DNA of 64,000 nucleotides. It comes from Maylandia zebra (lineage: Eukaryota; Chordata; Actinopteri; Cichliformes; Cichlidae). Each line of letters opens with the position of its first letter. Position 1 is the first letter of the stretch. Below are positions 28,552 to 41,200 of the stretch, one piece after another. A program made the translations under genes and the position numbers. Below the pieces are notes generated by a model. That model saw only the letters and a list, made by a program, of their open reading frames with translations. It did no database searches and had not been told where the DNA came from. The DNA is taken from assembly GCF_041146795.1 (NCBI RefSeq), contig NC_135185.1, positions 26,290,529-26,354,528 of the forward strand. The letters are read 5' to 3'.

Positions 28552-29617
28552 CTTCACTCTCCACCACAGCGCGTATGCAGTGCAGTCTGACGACCCCATT
28601 CAATGCTGTCGGAATATTTAAATACGTCAGCTGAACTGACACCAAGATCACCTGAAAAGTAAGTAGAGGGGGTGGTAAGAGCAGAAATACAAAGTGGGCT
28701 TGTACTGTTATATTCAGGCCGTTGTTGCTATTCCTTTTAAACCGCAATATCGATATACTTTATTTTCTATCCAATATAAACTTTGCTCTCTAAATTTATG
28801 CGAACAGTAATTCAGTTATTCTGCTTGATTTTAGCTCTGTGTGCTTTTTCTTACATCCATCTCTTTCTATTCTATTTTTTTCAGTCTGAAAATAATAACC
28901 TTTATTACAGTTTTTCTCGGGTGGTACACTGACACTGATAGTTACGCAAAGCACCAAAAGGTAGCGTGACATAGAGCATAACACACCTGACAGTTTATCA
29001 GACCAGAAAAAAATCAACTGCACTGTACCCCCCCCCCCCAAAAAAAAAAAATCGTAATAATTGGTTGATCAAATATTATTCAACTTTATTCAACTTCGGT
29101 GGCAATTTTTCGCTAAAACTGCATGCCAAATAAGTGCTCAGCTAGCGCCATTAGTAAAAATCCGATATTCTAGGAAAATAAATGTTAATCTGAAGTGAAT
29201 TACGATTAAATATAATTTTGTTAGCGTTTAAATTAAAATAGTTAAGGTGTTTTTATTATCGCCCCACTGTTCGAGACCGGGAGTTTCGCGCCCTCTGGAG
29301 GTGACTGCGTAGTATCGTTCTACTCCATTGACCCGGAAATAGATTTCACTTCTCTCGGTCACACGTGTGAAAGGTAAGCAAAGTCTGAAAATAACATCTG
29401 CGACGGCTTATTAGATGTAGATCGGCTGCAGTAACGATTGATTAGACGTTGAACGCATATTTTTGATCGGTATTTGTAAATAGATTCTAAGAATATTAAC
29501 TGGGAAGTATCAGTGAAACAATCGAAAGATTTTAATGTTGACACAAGTCTGTGACGTGTCTGCGTTCATTTTGGGTGTTTAAAACCCTTTTGTTTCACAC
29601 AGTACCAACTGGTTATC
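28552..29617. promoter_or_regulatory. Shared upstream region of rlf and znf593 (head-to-head)
   Basis: rlf starts at 28551 going left, and the first non-coding exon of znf593 appears to end at a GTAAGC donor at 29373 going right. About 750-1,000 bp therefore separate the two divergent starts. The stretch 29270-29345 is the most CpG-containing part. No TATA box is convincing. The middle also holds a C-run followed by an A-run at about 29030-29051. A bidirectional promoter is inferred from geometry only. Confidence 0.5.
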
Positions 29618-30536
29618 ATGGGGAAGTCCAAACAAACCCGAAACCACAACAATGGCAAGAAGAAGAACATTGCAAAGACCTGGAAGACAAAGCGCAGGAC
29701 CAAAGACCTGGATCAGATCCACTCAGACATGAAGCCTGACACAGCTGCTAAACTGCTGCATCAGGAGGTTGACTACGATGTAACCGGATGTGCACAACAC
29801 TACTGCTTACACTGCGCGTAGGTATTTCTCTGTTTACTGTAACAGTCCATCTGTTAACTGACTTTGCTTGATATATATGCTGCTTACTAAACTCTTAGTC
29901 TTCATCAGTATTTCCTTTAGTAAGATATTTAATATTTCACCTTAAGTTCTGCCGAACTTTTCCCATTCGGGTTGGAAAAGAAGTAAATCTTCCCATATGA
30001 AAAGCTGGAATGGAGAAATATTCTGTGTTGTCCAAGTCTGAGGCCACAGGTCTCAGCTGGAAAAGGGTGGCGTACCCAATGATGAATGATTCGAGCAAAT
30101 TTCAGTCCTAATCCAGGGTTCCAGATCCTCATGGCTTCCTTAAAATGAAATGCCCTCTTCTTATACTCTCTTATGCTGTGAGCTGTTCATCTGTTAAATT
30201 TTTAAGAAATATAGATTTTATTTTAATGTGATGGCTCTTCTTGTTTTGCAGGAGATATTTTGTGGATATGAGATCCTTGAAAGAGCACTTCAAAACTAAA
30301 GTGCATAAAAAACGGTAAGCGGACCACTCTACAGTCACATATTTGGACTTACAGCTCGTAATCCTATCCATGTAAGTTTCATGGCTTACCTCCTTTTTTC
30401 CCCATCCAGACTGAAACAGCTCAGAGAAGAGCCCTACACCCAGGAAGAGGCAGAGAGAGCAGCAGGCATGGGCTCATACATCCCTCCAAAAGTTGTTGAA
30501 GTGAAGACCCAACCATTAGAGGAGGACATGGAATGA
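29618..30536 (+). CDS. znf593: Zinc finger protein 593, complete CDS
   Basis: ZNF593 (yeast Bud20 family) is a small nuclear/nucleolar C2H2 protein linked to ribosome biogenesis. Three coding exons, 29618-29817, 30252-30314 and 30410-30536, join in frame to 129 residues against about 134 in human. The start [20 protein letters not shown] is basic. A U1-like C2H2 finger, CLHC...H...H, spans the exon 2-3 junction (about residues 63-86). The hallmark [20 protein letters not shown] and GMGSYIPPK follow. The ATG lies 15 nt after an acceptor (AG at 29601-29602) that pairs with a donor at 29373, implying a non-coding first exon. A polyadenylation hexamer lies at 30793-30798. Confidence 0.96.
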
Positions 30537-30792
30537 AAGCCTCTGACATTAATCCACAGACTGATTAACTCATAAAAGAGGCATTAGCAGTTAATGCTTG
30601 CAGTTATTGTTGTCACATACTTTAGTAGCAAATCTGAAAATGCCTTTTGTGACAGATAATGTCTGTTTTTCAGCCAGCTGTGAGAAACGTGGTTGTTAAA
30701 CTTCCATCACCAAGTTCAGAAGACTTCTCCTTACAATCAGATGCATTGTCTGCCTATGTAAATACAAAGGATGGTGGAATGTTTTCTACAAT

Positions 30793-30798
30793 AATAAA
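30793..30798 (+). terminator. znf593 polyadenylation signal AATAAA
   Basis: A canonical hexamer lies about 257 nt after the znf593 stop codon and is the first one on this strand, giving a short 3' UTR. Confidence 0.6.
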
Positions 30799-31169
30799 TT
30801 TTGTGGAGTTGATTAAGTCACATTACACATGTGGAGTACAGCAGTGCAGTTAGAGCTGTACCTGAACTTACCAGACAAAGAAATAGAGGAAAACATGCAT
30901 TTCTGTACACAAAGTAATATTTATTTTTCACTCTAGTTGTTCATTTAAAATACTGGACAGTTAACTAAGTTTGACTATTGATAGAAAATGTAATTCTGCT
31001 GTGTACTGTAGACCTTATTTTGTTACTGCTTCAAATGGAGGGAATTGGAGATGTGCATAGTGATTCAGATGTCTGCGACCAGGCTAACTTATACCTCGTT
31101 AAACTTCTAAATGTTCTTAATTAAACAATCTTGAGACAACACTGCACAGAGATCATATCATCATGTCTC

Positions 31170-32480
31170 ATTTTACAGGTCACAAGGATTGGGAATGACA
31201 CAGTTGGAGTGCTTGTGCTTTAGTTGGAGGCACTGGGTTTCACACGTAGTCCCCTATTTTCAATGGCGTAGTAACTGAGCAAACTATCATAATTTTAAAT
31301 ATCAGGAGTATTTTTAATGCTTCAGTGGAAATTCTTGGCACTCGATGGCTGTGTGAAATCTACAGTCCATGAGCGTTACCAGTGCTGTAGCCACCTTCGG
31401 CTGTTTGTTTGTGAGTCTCTTCATTCAGTTTTGAATTTAATTACCGAAAAGCTAATCTGTTAGGTTGAAATCAGGTGACGGATTGAAAAATATCCCATAT
31501 GTTTGTCTTGAGAAACGCTTGGGTTGCTTTTGAAGTATGCGTTGAGCAAGAATCCGTTTACTGTGAATCTGTGAAGCTTTGAACAGTTTTGCAGTATTTG
31601 GCTGAATCTGAGCGGATAGTATAGCCTTGTACACTTCACAATTCATTCTGCTACTTCTATCAGCAGACACTTCCACTGTCAGCCATACATGCCCATGCCG
31701 AAACATTGTCTCTACCATGTTTGAAAAATAATGTGGTTTAGTGTAGATCTTTCTCCATACTTTTATCTCACTGGTTTCATCTTTCCGACAATTTTTTTTC
31801 CTTTGCAGCCTAATCTGGTCTTCCTGTTCTTGAGTGTAACCAGTGGGTTTCACTTAATTGTAAATCCTGTATTCATGAAGTCATCTTTTGATTGTAGACT
31901 TTCATAATGATATTCCTTCCTCCTCAACAGTGCTCTTGACTTAAATAGCTGTCGTGAAGGGGATTCTGAAGCAAGGCAGTAACTGCGATCTTCCGCTGTA
32001 TTTGTCTTGTGTGGTTTTTCAGGCATTTTGCGTTTCTGAGCTGGTCACTGCATTTTTTCCCCCCCTGCAGAACTGTACCAGGTTGGTCAACCCTAAAGTT
32101 TTAGCTCCCACTCTGATAGGTTTGTTCTGGCTTTTCAGCTAATCATAGCCTCCCTGATAATTTCTCTGGGCCTCATATCGAGAAATCCAGTGACCAGCTA
32201 CCAAATGCAAGTTGAAAAATTGGAATAAACTGCAGGTCTTTTATTCATTTTTAATAGAATAATCAGGTATATCAGGTGTCCAATTATTGTATAAAGTTGG
32301 CTATAATTCCTAAGCATTTACTGCAATACTTTTGTTCAATCCCTCACATGAAAGCTGGAAGTTTGCATTTTAATCACAGCTTAACTTGATGTAAAATCCA
32401 TTGTGGCGGTGTACAGAGGAAAAACTACCATAACAACATATTGACCTGTCCAATACTTATTGACCTGACTGTATATGAAA
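31170..32480 (-). mobile_element. Decayed Tc1-like transposon
   Basis: A minus-strand frame at 31452-31853 has broken Tc1 transposase text, including VETMFRHGHVW and ILSAQIQPNTAKLF. The right end, reverse complemented, reads ACAGTCAGGTCAATAAGTAT and is followed by the CTCTGTACACCGCCACAATG block typical of one fish Tc1 family. The left end (TTACAGGTCACAAGGATTGG near 31176) is a diverged counterpart. Stops and gaps show it is inactive. Confidence 0.7.
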
Positions 32481-33109
32481 ACCCACATTCACCTGTTCAC
32501 ATTTATATTTGCACTTCAGTGGTTTTATCTTGTCACACACACCTGTGCGTGTATTGAGGGCAGTTTGTGGTTCAGTATTTTTCTCAGGGACACTGTGATA
32601 CACAGACTGAAGACATTTAATCTGTACCTTTTAAAACAACAGAAAAACCACAAAATAAAGTTCCAGAGAAAGAATACTGGAATATACCGCTGTAAGGTTC
32701 TTGGCCATTCAGGAGTAATGGACACACATAGAGAGACAAGTAGCTCTTTAGTCCTCCTTTGGGCTCCAGATGCGAAAGTCAGAGTTTATCATCAGAATAA
32801 GAATACATTAATAAACCCTAAGGAAACTATGTGGTTTACAGTTGCTCCAAGACAATAATAGTAACAGATTACACTAATTGTATAATACAATATATTACAA
32901 ACTTTTAAAAGTATAAGAATTAGCTCATTTATACATATCAAAAGTGTTACAGAGATCAAATATATATAATTAACATTTTACTCTAACCTGTACAACTTTG
33001 TCTTTGTTATTTTACTGTAGAGGATGTGCAACTATAGCAGTGTGTACTGTGCATTAGATGGAGGAGTTGTACAAAGAGACAGGTACAGGCAGGAATGATT
33101 TCCTGTGTC

Positions 33110-34095
33110 ATTCAGTGGTGCATTTGGGTAATCTCAGTCTCTCACTGAACGTGCTCCTGTGACTGGCCAGCAGGTCATGGAGTGCGTGCAAAGGTATTGT
33201 CCAGCATTGTCCTTATCTTGGACAACATCCGCTTCTCCAACACCACCCTAAGGGAGTCCAGCTCCGTCTCCACAACACTGGCCTTGTGGATCAGTTTACT
33301 GAGCCTGTTGCCATCTGCAACCTTCAACCTGCTGCCCCAGCATGCAACAGCGTAGCGGAGGGCATTGGCCACAACAGACTTGTAAAACTCCTGAGCATTG
33401 CGCGACAGATATTGAAAGACCTCAGCTGCTTCAGAAAACGGAGACAACTCTGGACCTTACTGTAGAGTGCAGTGGTGTTTGGTGTTTTCTATGAGTACAC
33501 CAAGGTATGGTGTACACATAGATGATGAGCTGGAGATGATTCTGCTCACACCAAGTGACAAAGGAGTCAACCACAGCCCGGTACTCCATCTCATCACCCT
33601 CATTGATGCATCCAACCACTGCAGAATCATCAGAAAACTTCTGAAGATGGCAGGTCTCTGTGCAGTGGCTGAAGTCTGTAATATAGATGGTGAAGAGGAA
33701 GGGGAGGTGCTCCTGTGTTGCTTATCACCTTGTTAGACACACAATGTTAAAGACGCACATGTTGTGGTCTTCCTGTAAGGTAATCAACAATCAAGGACAC
33801 AAGAGATGCATCCACCTGCATCACTGTCAGCTTATCACTCAGAAGGGTTGACCTGATGGTATTGAATGAACTGGAAAAGTTGAAAAACATGACCCTCACA
33901 GGTCTCACCGGCTGGCCCAGATGGGCGTAGACAAGAATGAGCAGTTAGATGATGGCGCCCTCAGCTCCGAGGTGGGGCTGGCAAGCAAACTCAAGGGGAT
34001 TCTGATGTGGCCTGACTGGGTCGGGGCTGGGCAACGATAAGTCTTTCCAGGGTCTTCACAACGTCCCACAGGCCTGTAATCCTGTGGCACTGAAT
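33110..34095 (-). mobile_element. Decayed LINE (L2/CR1-like) reverse transcriptase remnant
   Basis: Short minus-strand frames at 33175-33447 and 33431-33619 contain the post-RT text FYKSVVANALRYAVACWGSR, KLIHKASVVETELDSLRVVL and LSKIRTMLDN, and upstream YRAVVDSFVTWCEQNHLQL. These are typical of fish L2-type LINEs, but frames are shifted and incomplete, so this is an old copy. Confidence 0.65.
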
Positions 34096-35274
34096 TGATA
34101 TTGCACTAAAATGTTGAGGATTCTGTGTGAGATAAGGCTACTTTAGTGCCTTTTGCTTGGGGGAGTAACCTTTTAAATGGGCCTATTGTACATCAATGAT
34201 AAATACATTTACATTTATAAACCCATGGATTTTCGTAACTCATATGCCACCTTTTGAGGTGAGGAGGTGTCCATAGATCAGCTATAGCTATAGGTTCAAA
34301 CCCCAGCTCTGCTGAGCTTGGCTCTTGAACAGGACCCTTATCCCCGCAATGTATATATTACAAAGCAGCAGATAAATAAATACAAACCGTCAATGCATTT
34401 AAGATAACCCAATTAATTAAGTGATACATGAATTGATTTTTCTGTTTAAAAGTAAGAGCGGAGATTTTCACTTTAAGCAAAAAGCTTCTTACATCTTAGC
34501 ACACGCTTATGACACAGCATCAAAGTAAAGGTTTGATAGTTTTAATGGAGTGTTTAATTCTATTGCAGACAAATCTAACCATTAAAGAGAAGATAAAAAG
34601 AAACAAATGTTAAACCTCTGCTTCTAGATTAACTTACATGAAATAAAGGTAAGTAAAATCTAAATTTTGGACAGAGCCATTTGGCAGATACATTTATAAT
34701 TTAACTCATTATAAAACAGTTGCATTGTTGCGTGAACAATGCAACCCTACGTCTTTAAATACAGCTAGTGCCCCAGTGTACCCAGTAGAAAGATTGTAAA
34801 GTTATACTTCCGGTTATTACTTTCAAAATAAATCGTAGCGCTTAGCTTAGTTTAATTGAGTTTTTCTTTTTTGCCAGTAACCAACAACAACTTTGGCATT
34901 TTGCTAAAAAAAATATTTGAATTCAAAACAAGTTGATCATAATATCATCAAAGAATTGCTACATTACGACACTCTCGCGCTTTTATTTTGAACGCCAAAA
35001 CACTATACATCCGCTTTACCGTGCCAATTACATGCTAGCTTGACACCTTAACTGCATCCATATGGCTCGAGATTGGATGTGGGAAATAAGAAATCTGTGC
35101 TGCTAGCTAACGTTGCACAGCTGTTGCCAGCGGGGGTAACGGCCAGAGAAGAAGCGAGATCCTCTCCTGCGGGACAGAAAAAGTCCCGCTAGACTCGTCG
35201 CACTTTTTAAAAGAGCAAGTTTACACTGAAAGACGAACATGCCTTCGACTAAATAGCTGTGGTGGAGGTCGAGG

Positions 35275-38200
35275 ATGGCCGCAGACGTAGATAAAAGAAT
35301 CCCGGAGGAAGAGAAAAAGATTGCGCCGCAGAATGGGAAGCAGAGCCCGGGCTCGAGATCCTGGATCTACAGGGGGATGTGGACTTGGGTGGTCGTCTGT
35401 GCTGTTCCTCTGTTCGCTTTTGGGATAAAGTACTACCAAGATGCCCAGCTCCTCAAACGTCATGTAAGACCCAAATCTGTAATTATGTTATATCACAGTT
35501 TAACAGTGATCTCGACTTGGTGGGTCTAGCTGTGTTAATAGAAACTTTGCAGTGACCTTCTCGTCCTTTTGAGGACCCATGATTACATTAAAATCAGCGC
35601 AGGGACATTCTGCTGTTATCTTGCAGTAGTTTTCTCTGTAACCGATGTGTTTCGATTATTTATTTAGCGGACACGCAGTCACCATAAAGCTCCACATCTG
35701 CAGTTTTTCCACCCCCGTAGTGTTTTATTATAGGGGGGTGGGTCTTTGTCACAGCTGCTAAAACTCACCCCCTTGTCCAAATCCAGACTTGTTTGGTTAC
35801 TGAGGGTCTCCAAGTTGTTCTTGCACCTCCCTCCCCCTCTTCCCTCCATTGTAAGGTCACTGGTAGGCACGCGTCTGCTTCAGAAAGGGTGGTTTGACTG
35901 AAATGCATGCTAGGAATCTGCCTCCTCAGGGATGATCTTTATCCAGGCAGGATGCTCAGTCATTTGGGATAATGTAGCACATTACTTTAAATGTGTCACA
36001 CATCTGAGCGAATGTTTTTGTAGTTGTAATAATTTAAAATATTTGCATTTCATGTGATGGGGTCTTAATGTCCTAATATTTTTTATGCTGCATTAAAAAA
36101 AAGCATATGAATTGACCGTGAAGATCAGTCTAATGCATGTGTCCCTCCAATAGGAAGAGAGTGTTCGGACACTGGGTGCCGAGGGGCTTTTTCTCTTCTC
36201 CTCTTTAGACACGGACCACGACTTCTATCTCAGTCCGGAGGAGTTTAAACCTATTGCAGAGAAGCTCACAGGTGCATCATGTTACCTTTCTTTGTGCTTG
36301 TCACTTTTGTCCAATCATTTTCCTTCAGTCTCCTTTGTTACCTATCCTTGTGGTCACAAGCTTACATATACTCATGAGGCATGAATTTCAAAGTAGGGCT
36401 GCCAGAAACGATTATTTTGATAGTAGACTAGTCACCGATTATTTTTGCGATTAGTCGACTAATTAGATCATGCATCCATTGGACGTAAAACGTACAGTTC
36501 ATTGCACCAGCATGCATCTGCTCTTATATAACTATCATTAGCTTATAGCTTTAAGTGTGTAAGGTATGTGCTAACTAAAAATAAAGACAAGATGATAGTT
36601 TATTACATTTTAATGAAATTTGCAGATTGTTTCGGTGAAGTTTAATAAACTCCTTGCTATCTAAAATATAACAGGACACCGGAGTATATTCTCCAGCATC
36701 TCACACTTCTGATAATCAGCTGTCTGCTTGACGTTTATTCAGCTGTGTAAAAACTATAACTTTAATCTCAGCCAAACCGATTTACTCAGGAACAAATAAA
36801 ATACTAAAAAAAAGCCAAACAATAACATTTGTAAGTTATCTAAGTGAATTATATATGTTTAACCTGAGTAGCGAAAGACAGCAGTGGGTTTGAAAACGAT
36901 TTGCCGGGAGTCCGGTGCTCTCATGGGGTGAGCCTTGCCCCCGGCTAGCTATCGAGCTAGTGGGTAACAGACGTCTCCGAAAACGTCGGAGCGCTTTTGA
37001 AAATATGTGGTGTCCTGATAAACTGAGCCGATATTTGAGGTTTACACAGCTACATTCTCGCCTGAAAATATGTTAAACATTTATTTTGTGACCCAGAAAG
37101 AATAATAAGAGTAACATTAAAACTAGCTGCCACCACTGTTGGAAACTGAGCTGGGCTGCGCTATGAATTCTGGGACACAGCTTCTTCTTCTTCGGGGTTT
37201 AACGGCAGCTGGCATCCTTGTACATGCAGTGCTGCCATCTTCTGTTTCAGTCCGTTATTACACTTAAATCCTACTACGTATTCCTGCGGCTTTTGTGATC
37301 TTACAAAGCTTCAAACGACGCGTCGACTATTAAATCAGTCGTCGACGGTTTTGATAGTCAACGTAATCGTGACTATTCGACTAATCGTGGCAGCCCTATT
37401 TCAAAGTAATCAGATTTTACTGATTCGTTTGAATAGTTCTTTTTTTCAGGGTGGAATGATTGTGCAGCATACATCTTTAAGAGAAACTACCAGCTGTAGT
37501 CAATTATGATCACTAAGGAGAAGTTAATTGGACTTGGCCTTCAAGGTTAAAGACATTACAGAACCTTCGGCACCACTTAGCTATAAAGCATGTCTACTTG
37601 TTCCATCCTTGAAAAAGAACAGTTCAAAGAAAAAATTAAATGCCCCAAATCATCATGACATTCACGTACATGAGTGTATGTAAACTTGTGACCACAAATG
37701 TATAGCCTCACACTGACTCTGGTTTACTTACAGGGATTACAAACCCAGCGGATTTTGAGGAGGAAGCGATCCATGATCTCAACGGGGAGACTTTAACCTT
37801 GGAAGCCAAAATGCAGCCTCTCCTGCTTGACTCCATGACAAAAAGCAAAGATGGTTTCCTTGGAGTAAGACAATACCAAACTCTGCGTGCTTCCTTTATG
37901 CTGCTGGTTTATTGTTCTCTTTCTCATCGCTGCTCTACAGCGTCTGCAGAGGACTGCTTTAATCAAAATCACAGCACAGAAAATCCCAGAAGGGGCTAAA
38001 TTATAGCATGTTGATGCAGTTATTGTTGATAAATGTGCTTGTACATTGTCTGACTGTCTTACTCAGCTCTTTGTGAATGCAGCTCATTCAAAAGGTGCAA
38101 GCAGCCTTGAATTGAATCCAGAATGAAACTGCTGAGAATTTGTAATGCTTGTGCTTTCCAAAATTACCTTCCTCCATCTCTTTCAGGTTTCTCACAGCTC

Positions 38201-41200
38201 TCTGAGCGGGCTGCGGTCTTGGAAGAGCCCAGCAGTGCCTTCTTCGTCCTTCTCTGCAAGCCAGTTTAGGGTGTTCTTGCCCCCGAAGAACAAGATAGAA
38301 GTCGGTGACACATGGTGGGTGATCCCCAGCGAGCTCAACATTTTCACTGGATACCTGCCCAATAACCGTTATCACCCTCCCACACCGAGGGGCAGAGAGG
38401 TAGCCTAAAAATCCATCTCTGTTTGGCCTATGGTTAGATTGTAACATGCGATTATTGCACTGTATAGTGGCTGATGGTTCTTTGGCTCTTGGTGCAGGTA
38501 CTCATCCACTCCTTGTTGAGCATGTTCCACCCTCGGCCCTTCATCAAAACCCGCTTTGCTCCGCAGGGTGCAGTCGCCTGCATCCGAGCCAGCAACGACT
38601 TCTATTATGACATTATCTTCAGGTGAGGAGGGAGTAAGGAGGATGGCGGTGTTTTTTAATACGTTTGAACTATTAAACTGCAAAATATGTGTATTATGCA
38701 TTAGTGCTGATTGATGTCTAAAGCACACAGTGAATTTTAAATTTATTACGAGTCACTGTGTTCACTTTATTATTCTGTCAAAGGTTTTACAGGAATTCTG
38801 TGTGGATGAATTCCACTTTTAGTTCGTAAGGAAGCAAAAGATGGAATTATTTGTTTTTATGCTCATTCATGACTTTTTAGTTTCCAGCTTTAGTTCCATA
38901 TGACAGCCACAAACCATAGACAGAGTGAGCCCGGTTCTGCCCCCCCCCCCCCTGCTATCGCCAAGTTCTTGTCACAGGGAGTGGGCTGATTGTTGGGGTT
39001 TTCTCTTTATTATTGTAGGGTCTTTACCTTGCAATATAAAGCGCCTTGAGGTGACTTTTGTGGTGATTTGGTGCTATATAAATACAATTGAATTGAAAAA
39101 GCACTCTAATTGTAAATATTTAAAGCAGAAGTTTCAAACTCGCTCAAAGGCATGTTGGAAAATGAGAAAAGCACGTATGTTGATGTGCTTTAAATAAATA
39201 TGTAGACTGCCCTACGATCAACTCACAAGAACCCGTTTCACAAGCCTGAATGTGACAACTAGTGGCAGCTTTTAGAAGACAAAATTCAATCAGATAAAAC
39301 ACAATAATGAAGATTTACTACTTGTGATCTTGCATGTATTTCTACAAATCTCACGGAGCCTGTTTCAGGGGCCTGAAAGCAACAACTCAGTACTCATGTG
39401 GGAGATTTCAATTAAAAGAAAAACAGTTAGTAGTTATAGTAGTTAAAATTCTTTGACAGTAGCCTTTATCTCATTGCAGATGGTTGTACAGACCATTCCT
39501 TACACTTGGTAAATAAAAAATCAGTCTCCCGCCTCTCGCAAAATTGTCTGCCTCCAAAATGTCCTGAAAACCCAAAGTGATATGTGGGTAGGATTCAGTT
39601 AATTCTTGAGTTTGACACCTGTGGTTTGAAGTCTTTGTGATGCTGCTGTAGTAAAATAAAGCCTCTGACAGCTTTGTGAAGGTCGAAAATCAAAACACCG
39701 TGCAAATGTTATGACCCGACTCCCTGGTTAGTTCTTGTAGGGATTTCTGACAGAGACTTACGTGCTCTCAATTTTTACTCCTTCTGTTCACCCCCTGCAG
39801 GATTCATGCAGAATTCCAGCTCAATGATATTCCAGATTTTCCCTTCTGGTTCACACCAGGCCAGTTCACTGGCAATATTGTCCTTTCTAAAGACGCCTCT
39901 CACGTCCGCCTCTTCCACCTTTATGTCCCCAATAACAGGTAAATCCCTCTCATACACACACAAACTGTCACACGTGTTCATATACTCCCCTATCGATGGA
40001 TCGTTGTGAAGTTTGGGTGCCACCTGTGCTGTGTTACAGGTCTCTGAATGTAGACATGGAGTGGCTCTACGGAGCCAGTGAGAGCAGCAATATGGAGGTG
40101 GACATTGGTTACCTGCCACAGGTATGGCTGTTTATCTCAACACTAACTGTTCTCATCACTGTGTAGCTACATCAGTATTGTTTTTGGCTGACTGTCCTAA
40201 CTTAGTCTTTAAGTTAAGTCACATCTATTTGATTTCCAGTCAATCAAACAGTATTAATGTCACGGTAACTGCCTGTTTTGACTTTAATTTAAAATACATA
40301 TGGATTAAATACTTATGAACGTGTGGAATTTCACAGAATGTAAAAGATGATCCTCAGAAAAGACACACAAGAGTGTCTGATGTAAAGCGTGTGTACTATG
40401 TCTAACGAGAACTTGCGTTTGCAGTTAGAGCTCCAGTCGGCGGGCCCGTCCACTCCCTCCGTCATCACTGACGAGCAGGGTAATATCATTGATCGGCGTG
40501 ACAGCAGCAATGAGCCCATCCAGTTTGTCTTTGAGGAAATCCACTGGACCTCTGAGATCAGTCAGGAGGAAGCTGCTCGCCGCGTGGAGGTCACCTTCTA
40601 TCCCTTTAAGAAGGTAATTCTCTATGTTCGAATAAGTTGGTGATTGTGTTATTGCACACAGTGTCGGTGTAACACTGTGCTCCTTCCCAGGTGTCCTACC
40701 TGCCTTTTTCAGAGGCTTTCGATCGAGCCCAAGCAGAGAAAAAGCTGGTGCACTCTATTCTGCTGTGGGGAGCTTTAGATGACCAGTCATGCTGAGGTGA
40801 GATAATGTCATGCTTCAAAAGTGCATCACAGTCATTAAATTTAAGCTGCTAGCTTTCTAAAGGCATACCATTACCAATTAAATATTACTGTAAAGTGCAC
40901 TTAAGCCCATTTTCTGAAATGGCAGGTAAATACAGGTGTTACTAATGATGTACTAATTATGTTAATTAAGGATCTGTGACAGTTACTCATGTCATTATTA
41001 ATACCTGTGCTGGTTAATTATAATTCATTCAGTCTGCCAACTTTGACGACCATTACACCTATTTGGAGTTCTACCTTGTTCCTAATATGTTCACCGTATC
41101 TTTGTCTCCTCCCCACGCTTTTATAGGTTCGGGGCGAACTCTCCGGGAGACAGTCCTGGAAAGTTCGCCCGTCCTCGCCCTCCTCAACCAGAGCTTTATA

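Larger units (their letters stand above)
30900..35150. other. znf593-selenon intergenic region, mostly decayed transposons
   Basis: No host exon was found. It holds a Tc1-like remnant (about 31170-32480) and an L2-like LINE remnant (about 33110-34095), each listed separately. The remainder, including 34100-35000, is AT-rich and shows nothing recognisable until the GC-rich approach to selenon. Confidence 0.5.
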
